Shown in pieces: positions 9,101-18,538 of a DNA stretch of 55,074 nucleotides. Each line of letters starts with the position of its first letter. Position 1 is the first letter of the stretch. The stretch is taken from the NCBI GenBank assembly GCA_910575615.1, contig CAJTEX010000020.1:1-55074 (forward strand). The letters run 5' to 3'. A program made the translations under genes and the position numbers. The notes beneath the pieces are model-generated. The model had not been told where the DNA came from. It searched no databases and saw only the letters and a program-made list of their open reading frames with translations. Source of the stretch: Bacteroidales bacterium. Its GTDB lineage: Bacteria; Bacteroidota; Bacteroidia; Bacteroidales; Muribaculaceae.

Positions 9101-9131
9101 TTTGCATTTATAGCCGTTTTTGTTAATTTTG
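9101..9131 (+). promoter_or_regulatory. Promoter of relA
   Basis: TTTG (9101-9104), 19 bases, then TAATTTTG (9124-9131). This matches the Bacteroidetes consensus and gives a leader of about 30 bases. Confidence 0.8.
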
Positions 9132-9170
9132 CGAACATAACAGCAATCCGCAATTCATCCCAGTTGCGTT

Positions 9171-11441
9171 ATGGAAGACAAGAACAACATCAAAGACACC
9201 GCAAATCCGCCAGACACCATCAACGAGGCCAACCTGCTCAACAGCGCCGAACTCGCGTCGCTGCCTTCATTGTATCTGGCCCTCTGCCGCTCAGCCCGTG
9301 AAATCACCGACCCGCAGGCAGACCGCAAGTTGCGCGAGCTTGTCACACGCGGAGCAGCCGAAGGGGTGTTCCCGCGCGACCGGTTCGGCTTCAGCGCGTT
9401 GACAAGGGCGCTCCAGAGCGCCGACGCCTTCTGCCGCCGTGTCAGCCCCAACCGCAATGTCATACTGGCCATGCTGCTCTACCGCATGTGTGACGGACAG
9501 TTCCTCACCCTGGAGCAAGTCGAGCAAGACTGGGGGGCCGATGTCGCCAAGATGGTCAAAGGATTGCTGAAAGTGGCCTCGTTGTATTCCCGCGCCAACA
9601 CACCTGAGTCTGAAAACTTCCGCAGGCTGCTGATGGCATTCGCCGACGACATCAGGGTGATAATAATGATGATTGTCGACCGCCTCGTGTTGATGAAACT
9701 CATCAACCACCACCCCGCCGAAAGGCTTGTGCGCGACATCGCCGTGGAGTCAAACTACCTCTACGCCTCCCTGGCCCACCGTCTCGGACTATACGCCATA
9801 AAATCCGAGCTGGAAGACATGTCGCTGAAATACACCGACAGGCAGACCTACACCGACATCGCCCGCCAGCTCAACGAGCGCAAGGCAAAACGCGACGCAT
9901 ACATAGCGGCTTTCATCGCCCCCCTCCGGGAGAAGCTCCTCTCCATGGGGCTCAACTTTGAAATCAAGGGACGCACCAAGTCGATTTTCTCAATCTGGAA
10001 CAAAATCAAGAAGCAGAAAAACGACATCGACCACATATATGACCTCTTCGCCATACGCGTCATAATCGACACTCCGCCCGAGAAGGAGAAAAACGACTGC
10101 TGGCTGGCCTACTCCGTGGTCACCGACATGTACCAGCCCAACCCCTCGCGCATGAAAGACTGGATCTCGGTGCCGAAAAGCAACGGCTACGAGTCGCTCC
10201 ACATCACCGTGGCAGGTCCCGAGGGGAAATGGGTCGAGGTACAGATACGCACTCGCCGCATGGACCTCGTGGCCGAGAAAGGCCTCGCCGCCCACTGGCG
10301 CTACAAGGGCATCAAGAGCGAGGAGGTGCTTGACTCCTGGATGAACAAAATCCGCGACCTCCTCGAGGACACCGAGTCAGGCCCCATGGAGCTGATGCGC
10401 AATTTCAAGATGGACATCTACGACAAGGAGGTGTTTGTCTTCACCCCGCGAGGCGACCTCTTCCGTCTCCCCGCCGGAGCCACACTGCTCGACTTCGCTT
10501 TCCATATCCACACCAACGTCGGCAGCCAATGCACAGGCGGCCGCGTCAACGGCAAAAACGAGAAGCTGACCTACCGCCTGCGAAGCGGCGACACCGTCGA
10601 GATACAGACATCGGCCAACCAGTCTCCCAAGCCCGACTGGATAAATATAGTGGTCACCTCCAAGGCCCGCACCAAAATACGCCAGACACTGAAGGAACGG
10701 CAGAACAAGTCGGCCGAGCTGGGCCGCGAGATGATGATGCGCCGTCTCAAGAACCGCAAACTGGAATTCGAGGAGGCCGCCGTCAGCAGGCTGGTCAAGA
10801 AGATGGGCTACCGCAACATGACCGACTTCTTCAACGAAATCGCCGAAGGCCGTCTCGATGTCAACGACGTGATGGAGCGGTACGCCACATTCGAATCACA
10901 CCCCCATGACCCCCATGCCGGAAAGGTCTCGGCCGAGGAGTTCAACCTCCAGACCGCCCAGGGAGAGGAGGCCGACGCATCGGCCAACGCCGACGACGTG
11001 CTGGTGATAGGCAATGACATCAAAGGGATAAACTACAAGTTCGCCCGCTGCTGCAACCCTATCTACGGCGACGACGTGTTTGGATTCATCTCAGCCGAGG
11101 GGGTGATAAAAATCCACCGTGCCGACTGTCCCAACGCGGCCAACATCCGTGAACGCTACCCTTACAGGGTCATCACCACCCGCTGGTCAGGCAAAGTAGG
11201 CTCGCAGATGGGAGCCACCCTCCGTGTGGTGGGCAATGACGACATCGGCATCGTCACCAACATCACCTCAATAATAAGCAAGGAGAAAAATGTCTCGCTA
11301 AGAGCCATATCCATCGACTCAAACGACGGGCTCTTCCAGGGCCACCTCTCGGTAGGCATCCAGGACAACGACTCGCTCAACGCCCTGATACGGAAAATCA
11401 AGACCGTCAAGGGGGTGAAAGAGGTGTCGCGCGCCCGCTGA
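9171..11441 (+). CDS. relA: RelA-type (p)ppGpp synthetase with inactive hydrolase domain
   Basis: 756 residues with the long RelA/SpoT layout: N-terminal pseudo-hydrolase (about 30-210), synthetase (about 225-370), TGS (about 410-475), a Cys-Cys zinc-finger-like segment (FARCCNP) and a C-terminal ACT/RRM domain (about 680-756). Synthetase features are intact: GRTKSIFSIW, R327-M-K-D330, PKSNGYESLH and EVQIRT. The hydrolase metal-binding His-Asp pair is replaced by Tyr104-Arg105, and the DRLHNM motif reads DRLVLM, so hydrolysis should be lost. It makes (p)ppGpp during the stringent response, presumably with a separate SpoT elsewhere. It carries the RxKD motif usual in bifunctional enzymes rather than the ExDD of proteobacterial RelA. 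Confidence 0.92.
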   Translation: MEDKNNIKDTANPPDTINEANLLNSAELASLPSLYLALCRSAREITDPQADRKLRELVTRGAAEGVFPRDRFGFSALTRALQSADAFCRRVSPNRNVILAMLLYRMCDGQFLTLEQVEQDWGADVAKMVKGLLKVASLYSRANTPESENFRRLLMAFADDIRVIIMMIVDRLVLMKLINHHPAERLVRDIAVESNYLYASLAHRLGLYAIKSELEDMSLKYTDRQTYTDIARQLNERKAKRDAYIAAFIAPLREKLLSMGLNFEIKGRTKSIFSIWNKIKKQKNDIDHIYDLFAIRVIIDTPPEKEKNDCWLAYSVVTDMYQPNPSRMKDWISVPKSNGYESLHITVAGPEGKWVEVQIRTRRMDLVAEKGLAAHWRYKGIKSEEVLDSWMNKIRDLLEDTESGPMELMRNFKMDIYDKEVFVFTPRGDLFRLPAGATLLDFAFHIHTNVGSQCTGGRVNGKNEKLTYRLRSGDTVEIQTSANQSPKPDWINIVVTSKARTKIRQTLKERQNKSAELGREMMMRRLKNRKLEFEEAAVSRLVKKMGYRNMTDFFNEIAEGRLDVNDVMERYATFESHPHDPHAGKVSAEEFNLQTAQGEEADASANADDVLVIGNDIKGINYKFARCCNPIYGDDVFGFISAEGVIKIHRADCPNAANIRERYPYRVITTRWSGKVGSQMGATLRVVGNDDIGIVTNITSIISKEKNVSLRAISIDSNDGLFQGHLSVGIQDNDSLNALIRKIKTVKGVKEVSRAR

Positions 11442-11511
11442 CCCGCCGTCTTTGATGTAATTGGTCAAGAATCGGGTAAAATTGTATCAGCTTTCAGGGT
11501 GACGAAAAACG

Positions 11512-11519
11512 TATCTTTG
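11512..11519 (+). promoter_or_regulatory. -7 box upstream of the CotH-kinase gene
   Basis: TATCTTTG fits TAnnTTTG exactly. The -33 region (CTTTC near 11491-11495) is a poor match. The leader would be about 45 bases. Confidence 0.55.
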
Positions 11520-11569
11520 CAGTATCGGATTTTTCCGTCCCTTACCCTAAAACTAACTCAATTTCATCC

Positions 11570-14500
11570 ATGATCAAACATTTGCTAACCGGTGTGCTGC
11601 TTGGCGCAGCCCCCTTAGCTCTCTCCGCCGCTGACAACCTCAACGTCATGCCATGGGTCAACGGCACCGAATGGGCCGGCACTTCTGTCGAAAAGAAAAG
11701 CGATGGCTCCTATGTCATCCACGTCTCCGAAGACTGGGCCGGGGCCGGCATCGACTTCGCCGCCGACCATCCCGACTTCTCCCTCTCAGGCTTCACCGCT
11801 GTCCACATAGATGTCTCCGCCGACGGCGCAGGCAACAAGATGGTGTATGTCAACTATTCCGGCGGGGATTTTGACGAATACAACGGAGAAGGCGCATCCG
11901 GCACTTATTATTTCCAGGAGGGGAAGGCGATAGAGAAGATCGTGTTCAAATTCCAGAACCGTGGCACATACACGATGAGGGAATTCACCCTCCTCTCCCC
12001 TGCCAGCGCGCAACCCGAACTGCTGGCATCCGGCAACTGGCAACTTAACGCCTGGGGAGACCGCCACACCATCGACACAAGCGTCTTCAACAACATCAAA
12101 CCCGGCGACAACCTGACAATCACCTACTCTGCCTCAGACAACGCCCAGGCCCAGATCTACGCCCCGAGGAGAGCCGGGGAGGTCAACGCCAACTCAGCGG
12201 CCGACGCATGCCACCTCCACACCACAACCACCGGCGACAACATCTATGCCGACCTGAGCGCAGGGGAGAACATGACCATCAACGTCAAACTGACCGACGA
12301 CATGGTCAAATACCTGCAGCTCTACGGACTGGTGTTTGAAGGCCACGATGTGACATTCACCCGCATTGACCATATCGGCGGCAACCCAACCGTCGATGTC
12401 GACGAGCTGCCAGAGCCCGACATCGACCCCGTCACCCCCGACCAGGGGCTGGGAGGCGTCCCTGTCGGCGTGGCCCCGCGCAACAGCCTACCCGCGCTGT
12501 TCGACAACAATCCCTCCACCGCCTTCCGCGCCGCGAGGGCCGACAGGGCTTGGGCCGGACTCGATCTCGGCGAACCCCACGTCATCACCAAGGTGAAATG
12601 GATGGCTGCCGATGACAATGCCTGGAAGACCCTCCTCGGTGTATTCGAGGGAGCCAACAATGAAGACTTCTCAGACGCCATGCCCATCCACATTATCCGC
12701 CAGGCCAAACCCGCAGGCGAATGGAACGAAGCCGACATCTCCTGCTCACGCGGATTCCGCTATGTCCGCTACGTCGGCCCGCGCCGCCTTACTGACGCGG
12801 CGGCCGGCAACGGGGCCGGAGGGAGCCAAGGATCACACGGCGAAATGGCCGAGCTGCGTTTCTTCGGAGAGAAAGGGGCCGGAGACGACAGCAACCTCTA
12901 CCGTTTCACCAACCTCCCTACCGTTATCCTCAACACCGTCGACATGGAGGAACCCCATGACATGAATGTCGACCCAGACAAGGACCATGACCTCACAGCC
13001 ACCATCACGGTCATCGACTCCGACGGCAAAGTGCTGAGCAAACCTGGCATAACCCGCGAACGAGGCAATTACAGCCGCACATTCCCCAAGCGTCCCCTGC
13101 GTGTGAAATTCGACAAGAAAGACACCCCTGTGGCAGGCGCGAAAGCCCAGAAAAAGAAATGGGAGCTGCTCAACAACTACGGCGACAAGACCCTGATGCG
13201 CAACCTCGTGGCCTTTGACATCGCCCGCATGATGGGTATGGACTATGTGCCCTTCTGCACACCTGTCGATGTAATCCTCAACGGCGAGTACCGCGGCTGC
13301 TACCAGCTTGCCGACTCCAAGGAGGTCGATAAAAACCGTGTCAACATCCACGAAATGACCCTTGAGGAAGCATTGGCCGGGGGAGAAGCCCTCACCGGAG
13401 GCTATTTTATGGAGGTCGACGCATACGCCAACGAGGAACCCGCAGGCACTTGGTTCACCACCCCGCAGGGAATCCCCGTCACCGTCAAGGCCCCCGATGA
13501 CAAGGACGTGCTGTTCCAGACCAGTGCGCCGCTTGACTACATCACCGACTACTATTCCGACATGACCCGGCGCGTCAGCGACGGCAAATTCACCGGGCAG
13601 GGCAACTATCGCGAGATACTTGACGTGGAGTCTTTCCTCCAGCTGCTGATGACCAACGAAATCGGCGGCAACAAAGATGTGATGTGGAGCTTCAACATGT
13701 ACAAAGACCTCGGAGACCCCCATATCTACAGCGGCCCGGCATGGGATTTCGACGTGGCCTTTGACAACAGCCGTTACATAGACAACCAGGCATACGACAA
13801 CGACAGCTATCTTTACCTCAACACCCCCTCGGCAGCAGCCGGGTTCCGCGAATTCACAGAGAAAGTGATGTCAGACCCGCAGACCGCCGAAGAGCTGCGC
13901 CATCTCTGGGGAGCCGTCCGTGACAACGGCCTGAGCTATGACTATCTCGCCGGACAAATCGATTACTACGCCTCACTGATGGATGAGTCGCAGCAACTCA
14001 ATTTCGAGCGCTGGCCGATTCTCAACACTCCGGTGCATGACAACGCCGCCGCCCGAGGAAGCTTCCAGGCCGAGGTCAACCATATCAAGGATTTCTGCCG
14101 CAAAATCATCAGCCATTTCGACTCCAAAATCGGCTACGACCCCGGCGAACACGCCGAGATGATCGAGCCTGAGGTCAACGACGACCTTTCGGAGTTCCGT
14201 CTGTCGGTGCCCTACGGCAAACTGATGCTTGTCGACGAGGTTGTGGCCCCGGGCCAGCCGACCCCTGCGAAAACGGCCGCGATATCCGGCGGCTTCATCA
14301 ACGCCGACAAGGAATGGACGCTCGACAAATCCAGCCTCGAGGCCGACCACATCATCACCGTCTATGCCCGCCACGCAGGACGCAACAGCGAAGTGCAGTC
14401 TTACCGAGTCAACAGCGACGGCACCATCTCGGGGGTTGAGACAATCACCGCAACCACCGACGACAACCTGCCAAAGGAATATTACAACCTCACAGGCTCC

Positions 14501-14581
14501 CGCGTAAACCCCTCAGAGACAGCTCCGGGGGTCTACCTCTGCCGCCAGGGCGACAAGGTCACCAAGGTGATACTGCGCTGA
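11570..14581 (+). CDS. Secreted CotH-kinase family protein with sorting-like C-terminal tail
   Basis: 1003 residues. A signal peptide (about 1-20, cut near LSAA) is followed by a beta-sandwich carbohydrate-binding-like N-terminal region, a second segment (about 300-420) resembling an F5/8 type C (discoidin) domain, and a CotH-type domain (about 450-800) with RERGNYSRTFPKRPL, GYFMEVDAY and GPAWDFDVAFDN. CotH domains are kinase-fold proteins that phosphorylate other secreted proteins in spore-formers; in Bacteroidetes their substrates are unknown. The last 37 residues carry the EYYNLTGSRV...PGVYL tail also seen on two other secreted proteins in this window, probably an export or surface-anchoring signal. 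Confidence 0.85.
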   Translation: MIKHLLTGVLLGAAPLALSAADNLNVMPWVNGTEWAGTSVEKKSDGSYVIHVSEDWAGAGIDFAADHPDFSLSGFTAVHIDVSADGAGNKMVYVNYSGGDFDEYNGEGASGTYYFQEGKAIEKIVFKFQNRGTYTMREFTLLSPASAQPELLASGNWQLNAWGDRHTIDTSVFNNIKPGDNLTITYSASDNAQAQIYAPRRAGEVNANSAADACHLHTTTTGDNIYADLSAGENMTINVKLTDDMVKYLQLYGLVFEGHDVTFTRIDHIGGNPTVDVDELPEPDIDPVTPDQGLGGVPVGVAPRNSLPALFDNNPSTAFRAARADRAWAGLDLGEPHVITKVKWMAADDNAWKTLLGVFEGANNEDFSDAMPIHIIRQAKPAGEWNEADISCSRGFRYVRYVGPRRLTDAAAGNGAGGSQGSHGEMAELRFFGEKGAGDDSNLYRFTNLPTVILNTVDMEEPHDMNVDPDKDHDLTATITVIDSDGKVLSKPGITRERGNYSRTFPKRPLRVKFDKKDTPVAGAKAQKKKWELLNNYGDKTLMRNLVAFDIARMMGMDYVPFCTPVDVILNGEYRGCYQLADSKEVDKNRVNIHEMTLEEALAGGEALTGGYFMEVDAYANEEPAGTWFTTPQGIPVTVKAPDDKDVLFQTSAPLDYITDYYSDMTRRVSDGKFTGQGNYREILDVESFLQLLMTNEIGGNKDVMWSFNMYKDLGDPHIYSGPAWDFDVAFDNSRYIDNQAYDNDSYLYLNTPSAAAGFREFTEKVMSDPQTAEELRHLWGAVRDNGLSYDYLAGQIDYYASLMDESQQLNFERWPILNTPVHDNAAARGSFQAEVNHIKDFCRKIISHFDSKIGYDPGEHAEMIEPEVNDDLSEFRLSVPYGKLMLVDEVVAPGQPTPAKTAAISGGFINADKEWTLDKSSLEADHIITVYARHAGRNSEVQSYRVNSDGTISGVETITATTDDNLPKEYYNLTGSRVNPSETAPGVYLCRQGDKVTKVILR

Positions 14582-14652
14582 AGCGACCACCCGTGACCGC
14601 CGTCACGCCGCCTTGCGGTCAATGACACCAAGATTGCAAAGGTTATCAGTAA

Positions 14653-14705
14653 TTTGGTCAAGTCAACAAAACTCACTACCTTTGAGGGTAGAAGTTTTGT
14701 TGACT
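14653..14705 (+). promoter_or_regulatory. Promoter embedded in a terminator-like hairpin
   Basis: TTTG (14653-14656), 20 bases, then TACCTTTG (14677-14684) form a good promoter for the next gene. The same stretch holds a perfect 13-bp inverted repeat, AGTCAACAAAACT (14661-14673) with AGTTTTGTTGACT (14693-14705), an inner CTACC/GGTAG stem centred on the -7 box, and a following T run. So it could terminate the CotH transcript while starting the next one, or act as an operator. Confidence 0.7.
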
Positions 14706-14711
14706 TTTTTT

Positions 14712-15575
14712 ATGAAGACTACCGACACATTACATATCATCCTCGCAGGATGCATCCCGGCGGCATGCGCCCTCTCATTGTTGACATCCTGCTCCGGCTC
14801 GGACAAAGCCGACCCTGAGTCGCAGGCGCTCCTCGACGGGGCGACAACGGCCTACGAGACAGCCGACTACACCCGTGCCGAGTCTTTGCTCGACTCGCTG
14901 CAGAAAAACTACCCCTCCGAAATTGCCCTGCAGAAAGAGGGGATGGCGTTGCGCCCGAAAGTAATCGAGAAAGCAACCCTGCTAAAAATCTCGACCAACG
15001 ACTCCCTGATGGCCCTCGACAAGGTTGACGCAGACAGACTCAAACCCAAGCTCAAATGGGTAAAGACACCGAGGATGCTCGAGGGCTACTGGGTGGCCTC
15101 GGAGGGCTACAACCCGTCATTCATGTCGACCACGGCCATACAGGGACGCGTCTCTGAAATCGGGGAATTTTACATCGTGTCGTCGGCCAAGCCTTCGATA
15201 GGCCACACATCCATAAGCCTCTCAGACGGGTCGGCTTCGGTCTCGACCCCCGAGGTCCCATACGACGGGGAAAGCAACTACCGCATCGACGGCGGCGAGA
15301 TCATCACCTTCTCCCCCGCTCAGAGCGACACCATCGGCCAGTTTGCCCTGGCCAACACAGGCAAGCCCCTCACCCTGACCTTCCGGGGGAAATCAAGCCG
15401 CCAGGTGAAACTACCGGCAGTCCAGACCTCGGCCCTGGCCGACGCATACGCCTATGCACGGGCCATCTCCCGGGCCCGCCAGCTGGCCGTGGAGCGCCAG
15501 CGGCTCGAAGCTACCCTGCAGGTGGCCCGAAACCAGATGGCGCGCACCACACCCGACAACGAGGCGGAAAAATAA
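14712..15575 (+). CDS. Predicted lipoprotein of unknown function
   Basis: 287 residues when started at ATG 14712, which lies just after the promoter and gives a signal peptide ending in the lipobox LLTSC (about residue 27). The start at 14613 would begin upstream of the promoter and hide the signal. About residues 40-75 look like a single TPR-type helical hairpin (ALLDGATTAYETADYTRAES). A beta-rich middle follows, and about the last 50 residues are a charged helix (AISRARQLAVERQRLEATLQ) that may be a coiled coil. I do not recognise a named family. It sits alone between the CotH and nusB transcripts, with its own promoter. Confidence 0.7.
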   Translation: MKTTDTLHIILAGCIPAACALSLLTSCSGSDKADPESQALLDGATTAYETADYTRAESLLDSLQKNYPSEIALQKEGMALRPKVIEKATLLKISTNDSLMALDKVDADRLKPKLKWVKTPRMLEGYWVASEGYNPSFMSTTAIQGRVSEIGEFYIVSSAKPSIGHTSISLSDGSASVSTPEVPYDGESNYRIDGGEIITFSPAQSDTIGQFALANTGKPLTLTFRGKSSRQVKLPAVQTSALADAYAYARAISRARQLAVERQRLEATLQVARNQMARTTPDNEAEK

Positions 15576-15585
15576 TCAGGCAGCC

Positions 15586-15619
15586 TTTGATATTGTTGGC
15601 GATTTTTTTCGTAACTTTG
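15586..15619 (+). promoter_or_regulatory. Promoter of the nusB operon
   Basis: TAACTTTG (15612-15619) is a clear -7 box. TTTG at 15586-15589 is 22 bases upstream and a TTG at 15593-15595 is 16 bases upstream, so the -33 assignment is uncertain. Confidence 0.6.
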
Positions 15620-15675
15620 CCCGTCAAAATGGGACGTGCGCGAAAGCGCCCCCCACAGCAGAACATTTTCAACTG

Positions 15676-17106
15676 ATGATCAACCGAATTTTAATACGCA
15701 TCAAGGTAGTGCAGATGCTTTACGCCTACCTGCTTACCCGTAGTGAATTCCACATCGAGAGCGCCCCGGAGAAGAAGACTCGCGACGCGCGCTACGCCTA
15801 TTCCCTCTACCTCGACCTGCTTCTCATAATCATGCAGCTGTCGGGATGCAAGGTCAGACCCGGCAACCTGCGCGCCTCAATCGACTCCCTCAGGGAGTCA
15901 AACGTGCTGGCCGGCACAGCCCTGGCCAAGGCCCTCTCGGCCGACCTTTCCATACGCGAACTGATTGGGAAAGGCTCCCCCTCACTTGGCAGCTTTGACA
16001 GCACCCTCCAGGGGCTTTACCACAAAATCATCGAGTCATCAGTCTACGCCGACTACCGCAAGAAGAAGGGCAAGAAGACCCTCGCCGAGGATGTCAAGCT
16101 CTGGGCCGTGGTCCTCTCCACCGTCATCGCCAAAGATTCCGCGTTTCTTGAGAGGGCTCGCGAGAACGAGGATTTCACCTCGGCCGGATTCCGCCAGGCG
16201 TTCACAATGGCCGCCAACACCCTCAACGATTTCTCAGACACCCGCAGCACCCTGACACAGGCCAGGAAGTCGCTCAACGACTCCCTCGAGAAAGCCTACG
16301 AGCTTTACATCTCCCTGCTGCTGCTGCCCGGCTACCTCACCGACCTCGAAGCCGAGCGCATCGAGGCCGCCAAAGAGAAATATTGCCCCACCGACGATGA
16401 ACTGAACCCCAACACCCGCTTCATCGACAACCGGTATGTCAAAGCCATCCGCGAGTCGGAGGAAATCGCCCGGTATGTCAAAGACCATCCCGTGGCATGG
16501 GAGGGGGACTATTACATGCTCAAGGCGCTTCTCGACGCGGTGCGCCAGAGCGACATATACAAGGAATACATGGAAGCCGATGCCGCCACATACCAGGATG
16601 ACTGCGAGCTGTGGCGCCGTCTGCTGAAAAATGTCATCTTCCCCTCAGACGCGCTCGCCGAAGGCATGGAGAACAAGTCGGTCTACTGGAACGACGACCT
16701 CGCTGTCATGGGCACTTTCACACTGAAGACCATCAAGCAGATGGCCAACGCCGGTGACGGCTCCGTGGAGGTGCTTCCGGTCTACAAGAATGACGACGAC
16801 GCCAACTTCGGGCCCGACCTCTTCCTGGGGGCCATCAACAACCGCGAGGAATACCGCTCGTATATCGACAAGTTCATCAACGGCTCGCAATGGGATCCCG
16901 AACGTCTGGCCTTCACCGACATCGTGATTCTCATCACCGCCATCACCGAGCTGCTCAACTTCCCCTCGATTCCCGTGCCGGTGACCCTCAACGAGTATAT
17001 CGAGATCGCCAACTATTACTCGACCGCCCGCAGCGGCCAGTTTATCAACGGCGTGCTTTACTCCATCGTCAACTACCTCAAGGAGGAGGGCAAACTGCTC
17101 AAATAA
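15676..17106 (+). CDS. nusB: Transcription antitermination protein NusB, expanded form
   Basis: 476 residues from ATG 15676, which opens with the Bacteroidetes NusB start MINRILIRIKVVQMLYAYL. Family members in Bacteroides have about 310 residues and the E. coli protein about 140. Here about 150 extra residues separate this start from the segment SLEKAYELYISLLLL, after which the protein follows the Bacteroides pattern (PTDDELNPNTRFIDN, LYWND-like, and the C-terminal SIPVPVTLNEYIEIAN with SGQFINGVL). The helix TRDARYAYSLYLDLLLI near residue 35 resembles the later SLEKAYELYISLLLL, suggesting partial internal duplication. NusB works with NusE in rRNA antitermination. The upstream part of the frame (from 15454) overlaps the lipoprotein gene and is spurious. 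It is first in an operon with yajC, the YbbR-like gene and coaE. Confidence 0.88.
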   Translation: MINRILIRIKVVQMLYAYLLTRSEFHIESAPEKKTRDARYAYSLYLDLLLIIMQLSGCKVRPGNLRASIDSLRESNVLAGTALAKALSADLSIRELIGKGSPSLGSFDSTLQGLYHKIIESSVYADYRKKKGKKTLAEDVKLWAVVLSTVIAKDSAFLERARENEDFTSAGFRQAFTMAANTLNDFSDTRSTLTQARKSLNDSLEKAYELYISLLLLPGYLTDLEAERIEAAKEKYCPTDDELNPNTRFIDNRYVKAIRESEEIARYVKDHPVAWEGDYYMLKALLDAVRQSDIYKEYMEADAATYQDDCELWRRLLKNVIFPSDALAEGMENKSVYWNDDLAVMGTFTLKTIKQMANAGDGSVEVLPVYKNDDDANFGPDLFLGAINNREEYRSYIDKFINGSQWDPERLAFTDIVILITAITELLNFPSIPVPVTLNEYIEIANYYSTARSGQFINGVLYSIVNYLKEEGKLLK

Positions 17107-17159
17107 GAGATCCGTCCCCCTGCCATCAATCCGAATATTAACCGAATAATTATATCCCG

Positions 17160-17489
17160 ATGATTACCAACCTCATCCCCCTCCAGGCCGCCGCAGGCGC
17201 CGATTACAGCGGCATCATTATGATTGTCGGCCTCATCGTCGTGTTCTACTTCCTCATGATCCGTCCCCAGCAGAAGAAGCAGAAGGAAATCCGCAAATTC
17301 CGCGAAGGACTCAAGAAAGGCGACAACATCATCACCGCAGGCGGCATCCACGGCAAAATCAAGGAAATCAAAGAAGACAGCTTCCTGATTTCCGTGTCAG
17401 ACAACACCGTGCTGCGCATCGACAAGGGTTCGGTCTACCCCTCAGCATCTGACGCCCAGGAGCAGGAAGCCAACAAGACAAAAGCCTGA
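17160..17489 (+). CDS. yajC: Preprotein translocase subunit YajC
   Basis: 109 residues. One membrane segment (about 18-35, IIMIVGLIVVFYFLMI) is followed at once by the family motif RPQQKKQKE and a small cytoplasmic beta domain with GDNIITAGGIHGKI. YajC associates with SecDF at the Sec translocon. It lies 53 bases downstream of nusB in the conserved Bacteroidales order nusB-yajC-ybbR-coaE. Confidence 0.95.
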   Translation: MITNLIPLQAAAGADYSGIIMIVGLIVVFYFLMIRPQQKKQKEIRKFREGLKKGDNIITAGGIHGKIKEIKEDSFLISVSDNTVLRIDKGSVYPSASDAQEQEANKTKA

Positions 17490-17563
17490 CGGCAACCCCA
17501 TCAGCCACTGTCGCCCCGGCCAGGCCAAGGCGACAGGCGACACAACGACCCGATACACCGCAT

Positions 17564-18538
17564 ATGGTGGATTACAAGAAATATTACAGCAAATTCAAGG
17601 AGGACTTGCGCACCACCGCGGGGCGCAATGTCCTCACTTTTCTTGTGTTCCTGGTCATTTCCACCATATTCTGGTTTCTGATGGCCCTCAACGACGAAAT
17701 CCAGAAAGACTACAAGGTGCCGCTGAGGCTTGAGGAGTTCCCCAAGAACATGACCATCATCTCGGGCAACGTCCCCACAGTCAGCGTCACAATCAAAGAC
17801 AAAGGCTCAGCCCTCGCCAAATTCGCCTGGGGAGCCAAGCCGGTGCTGAAACTCCGCTACGACCAGTTCTCGCGCCCGAGCGACTACCACCTGCTCCTCA
17901 ACGAGGCGCAGCTCAACTCGGCCCTCAGGGGCATCTTCGGCACCAGCGCGTCAATCGTGGCCGTGCGACCCGACTCCCTCCATCTCTACTACACCACCAA
18001 TCCGGGCATACCGGTAAAGGTGATTGTCGACGCGGACATCACCACCCTGCCACAATACGAGGCGTTCGGAGCCCCGAAAATCTCCACCGACTCGGTGTTG
18101 CTTTACTCCAACCAGAAAGAGCGCCTGCAGATAAAAGAGCTTACCACAGCCCCCATATCGCTCTCGCGCCTCTCCGACACCACAACCGTGGAGGTCAGCA
18201 TCCTTGTCCCTGAAGGCATGAAGGCTGTCCCCTCCACCGTCAAGGTCACCTTCCCTATCGAGCCGCTTGTCACCAAGACACGCAAACTCAAGATCGAACC
18301 TGTGAATGTGCCAGGCGGCATACGCCTGATACCCTTCCCGGCAATAGTCGAGGCCACTTACCTGCTGCCCAAAAGCACATACTCGGCCGCCAACTCATCG
18401 CTGCGCGCCACCGTGGATTACAACGACATCACATCAGGCAAACAGACCATCCCCGTAAGGCTGAGCGGAGTGCCCCCCTATTACCAGAGCGCACGGCTCG
18501 CCACTCCTGAAGTCGAATTTCTCATCGAACAGGAATAA
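17564..18538 (+). CDS. YbbR-like domain membrane-anchored protein (CdaR-like)
   Basis: 324 residues. A single N-terminal membrane anchor (about 22-43, NVLTFLVFLVISTIFWFLMA) precedes extracytoplasmic beta-rich repeats of the YbbR type. In Firmicutes CdaR has such repeats and regulates a c-di-AMP cyclase; no cyclase is nearby here, so the function in Bacteroidales is open. The stop codon abuts the coaE start with no gap, indicating translational coupling. Confidence 0.82.
   Translation: MVDYKKYYSKFKEDLRTTAGRNVLTFLVFLVISTIFWFLMALNDEIQKDYKVPLRLEEFPKNMTIISGNVPTVSVTIKDKGSALAKFAWGAKPVLKLRYDQFSRPSDYHLLLNEAQLNSALRGIFGTSASIVAVRPDSLHLYYTTNPGIPVKVIVDADITTLPQYEAFGAPKISTDSVLLYSNQKERLQIKELTTAPISLSRLSDTTTVEVSILVPEGMKAVPSTVKVTFPIEPLVTKTRKLKIEPVNVPGGIRLIPFPAIVEATYLLPKSTYSAANSSLRATVDYNDITSGKQTIPVRLSGVPPYYQSARLATPEVEFLIEQE

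Noticed and set aside
15454-15675. Upstream extension of nusB
   Set aside because: It lies inside the previous gene and before the promoter; the family start MINRIL is at 15676.
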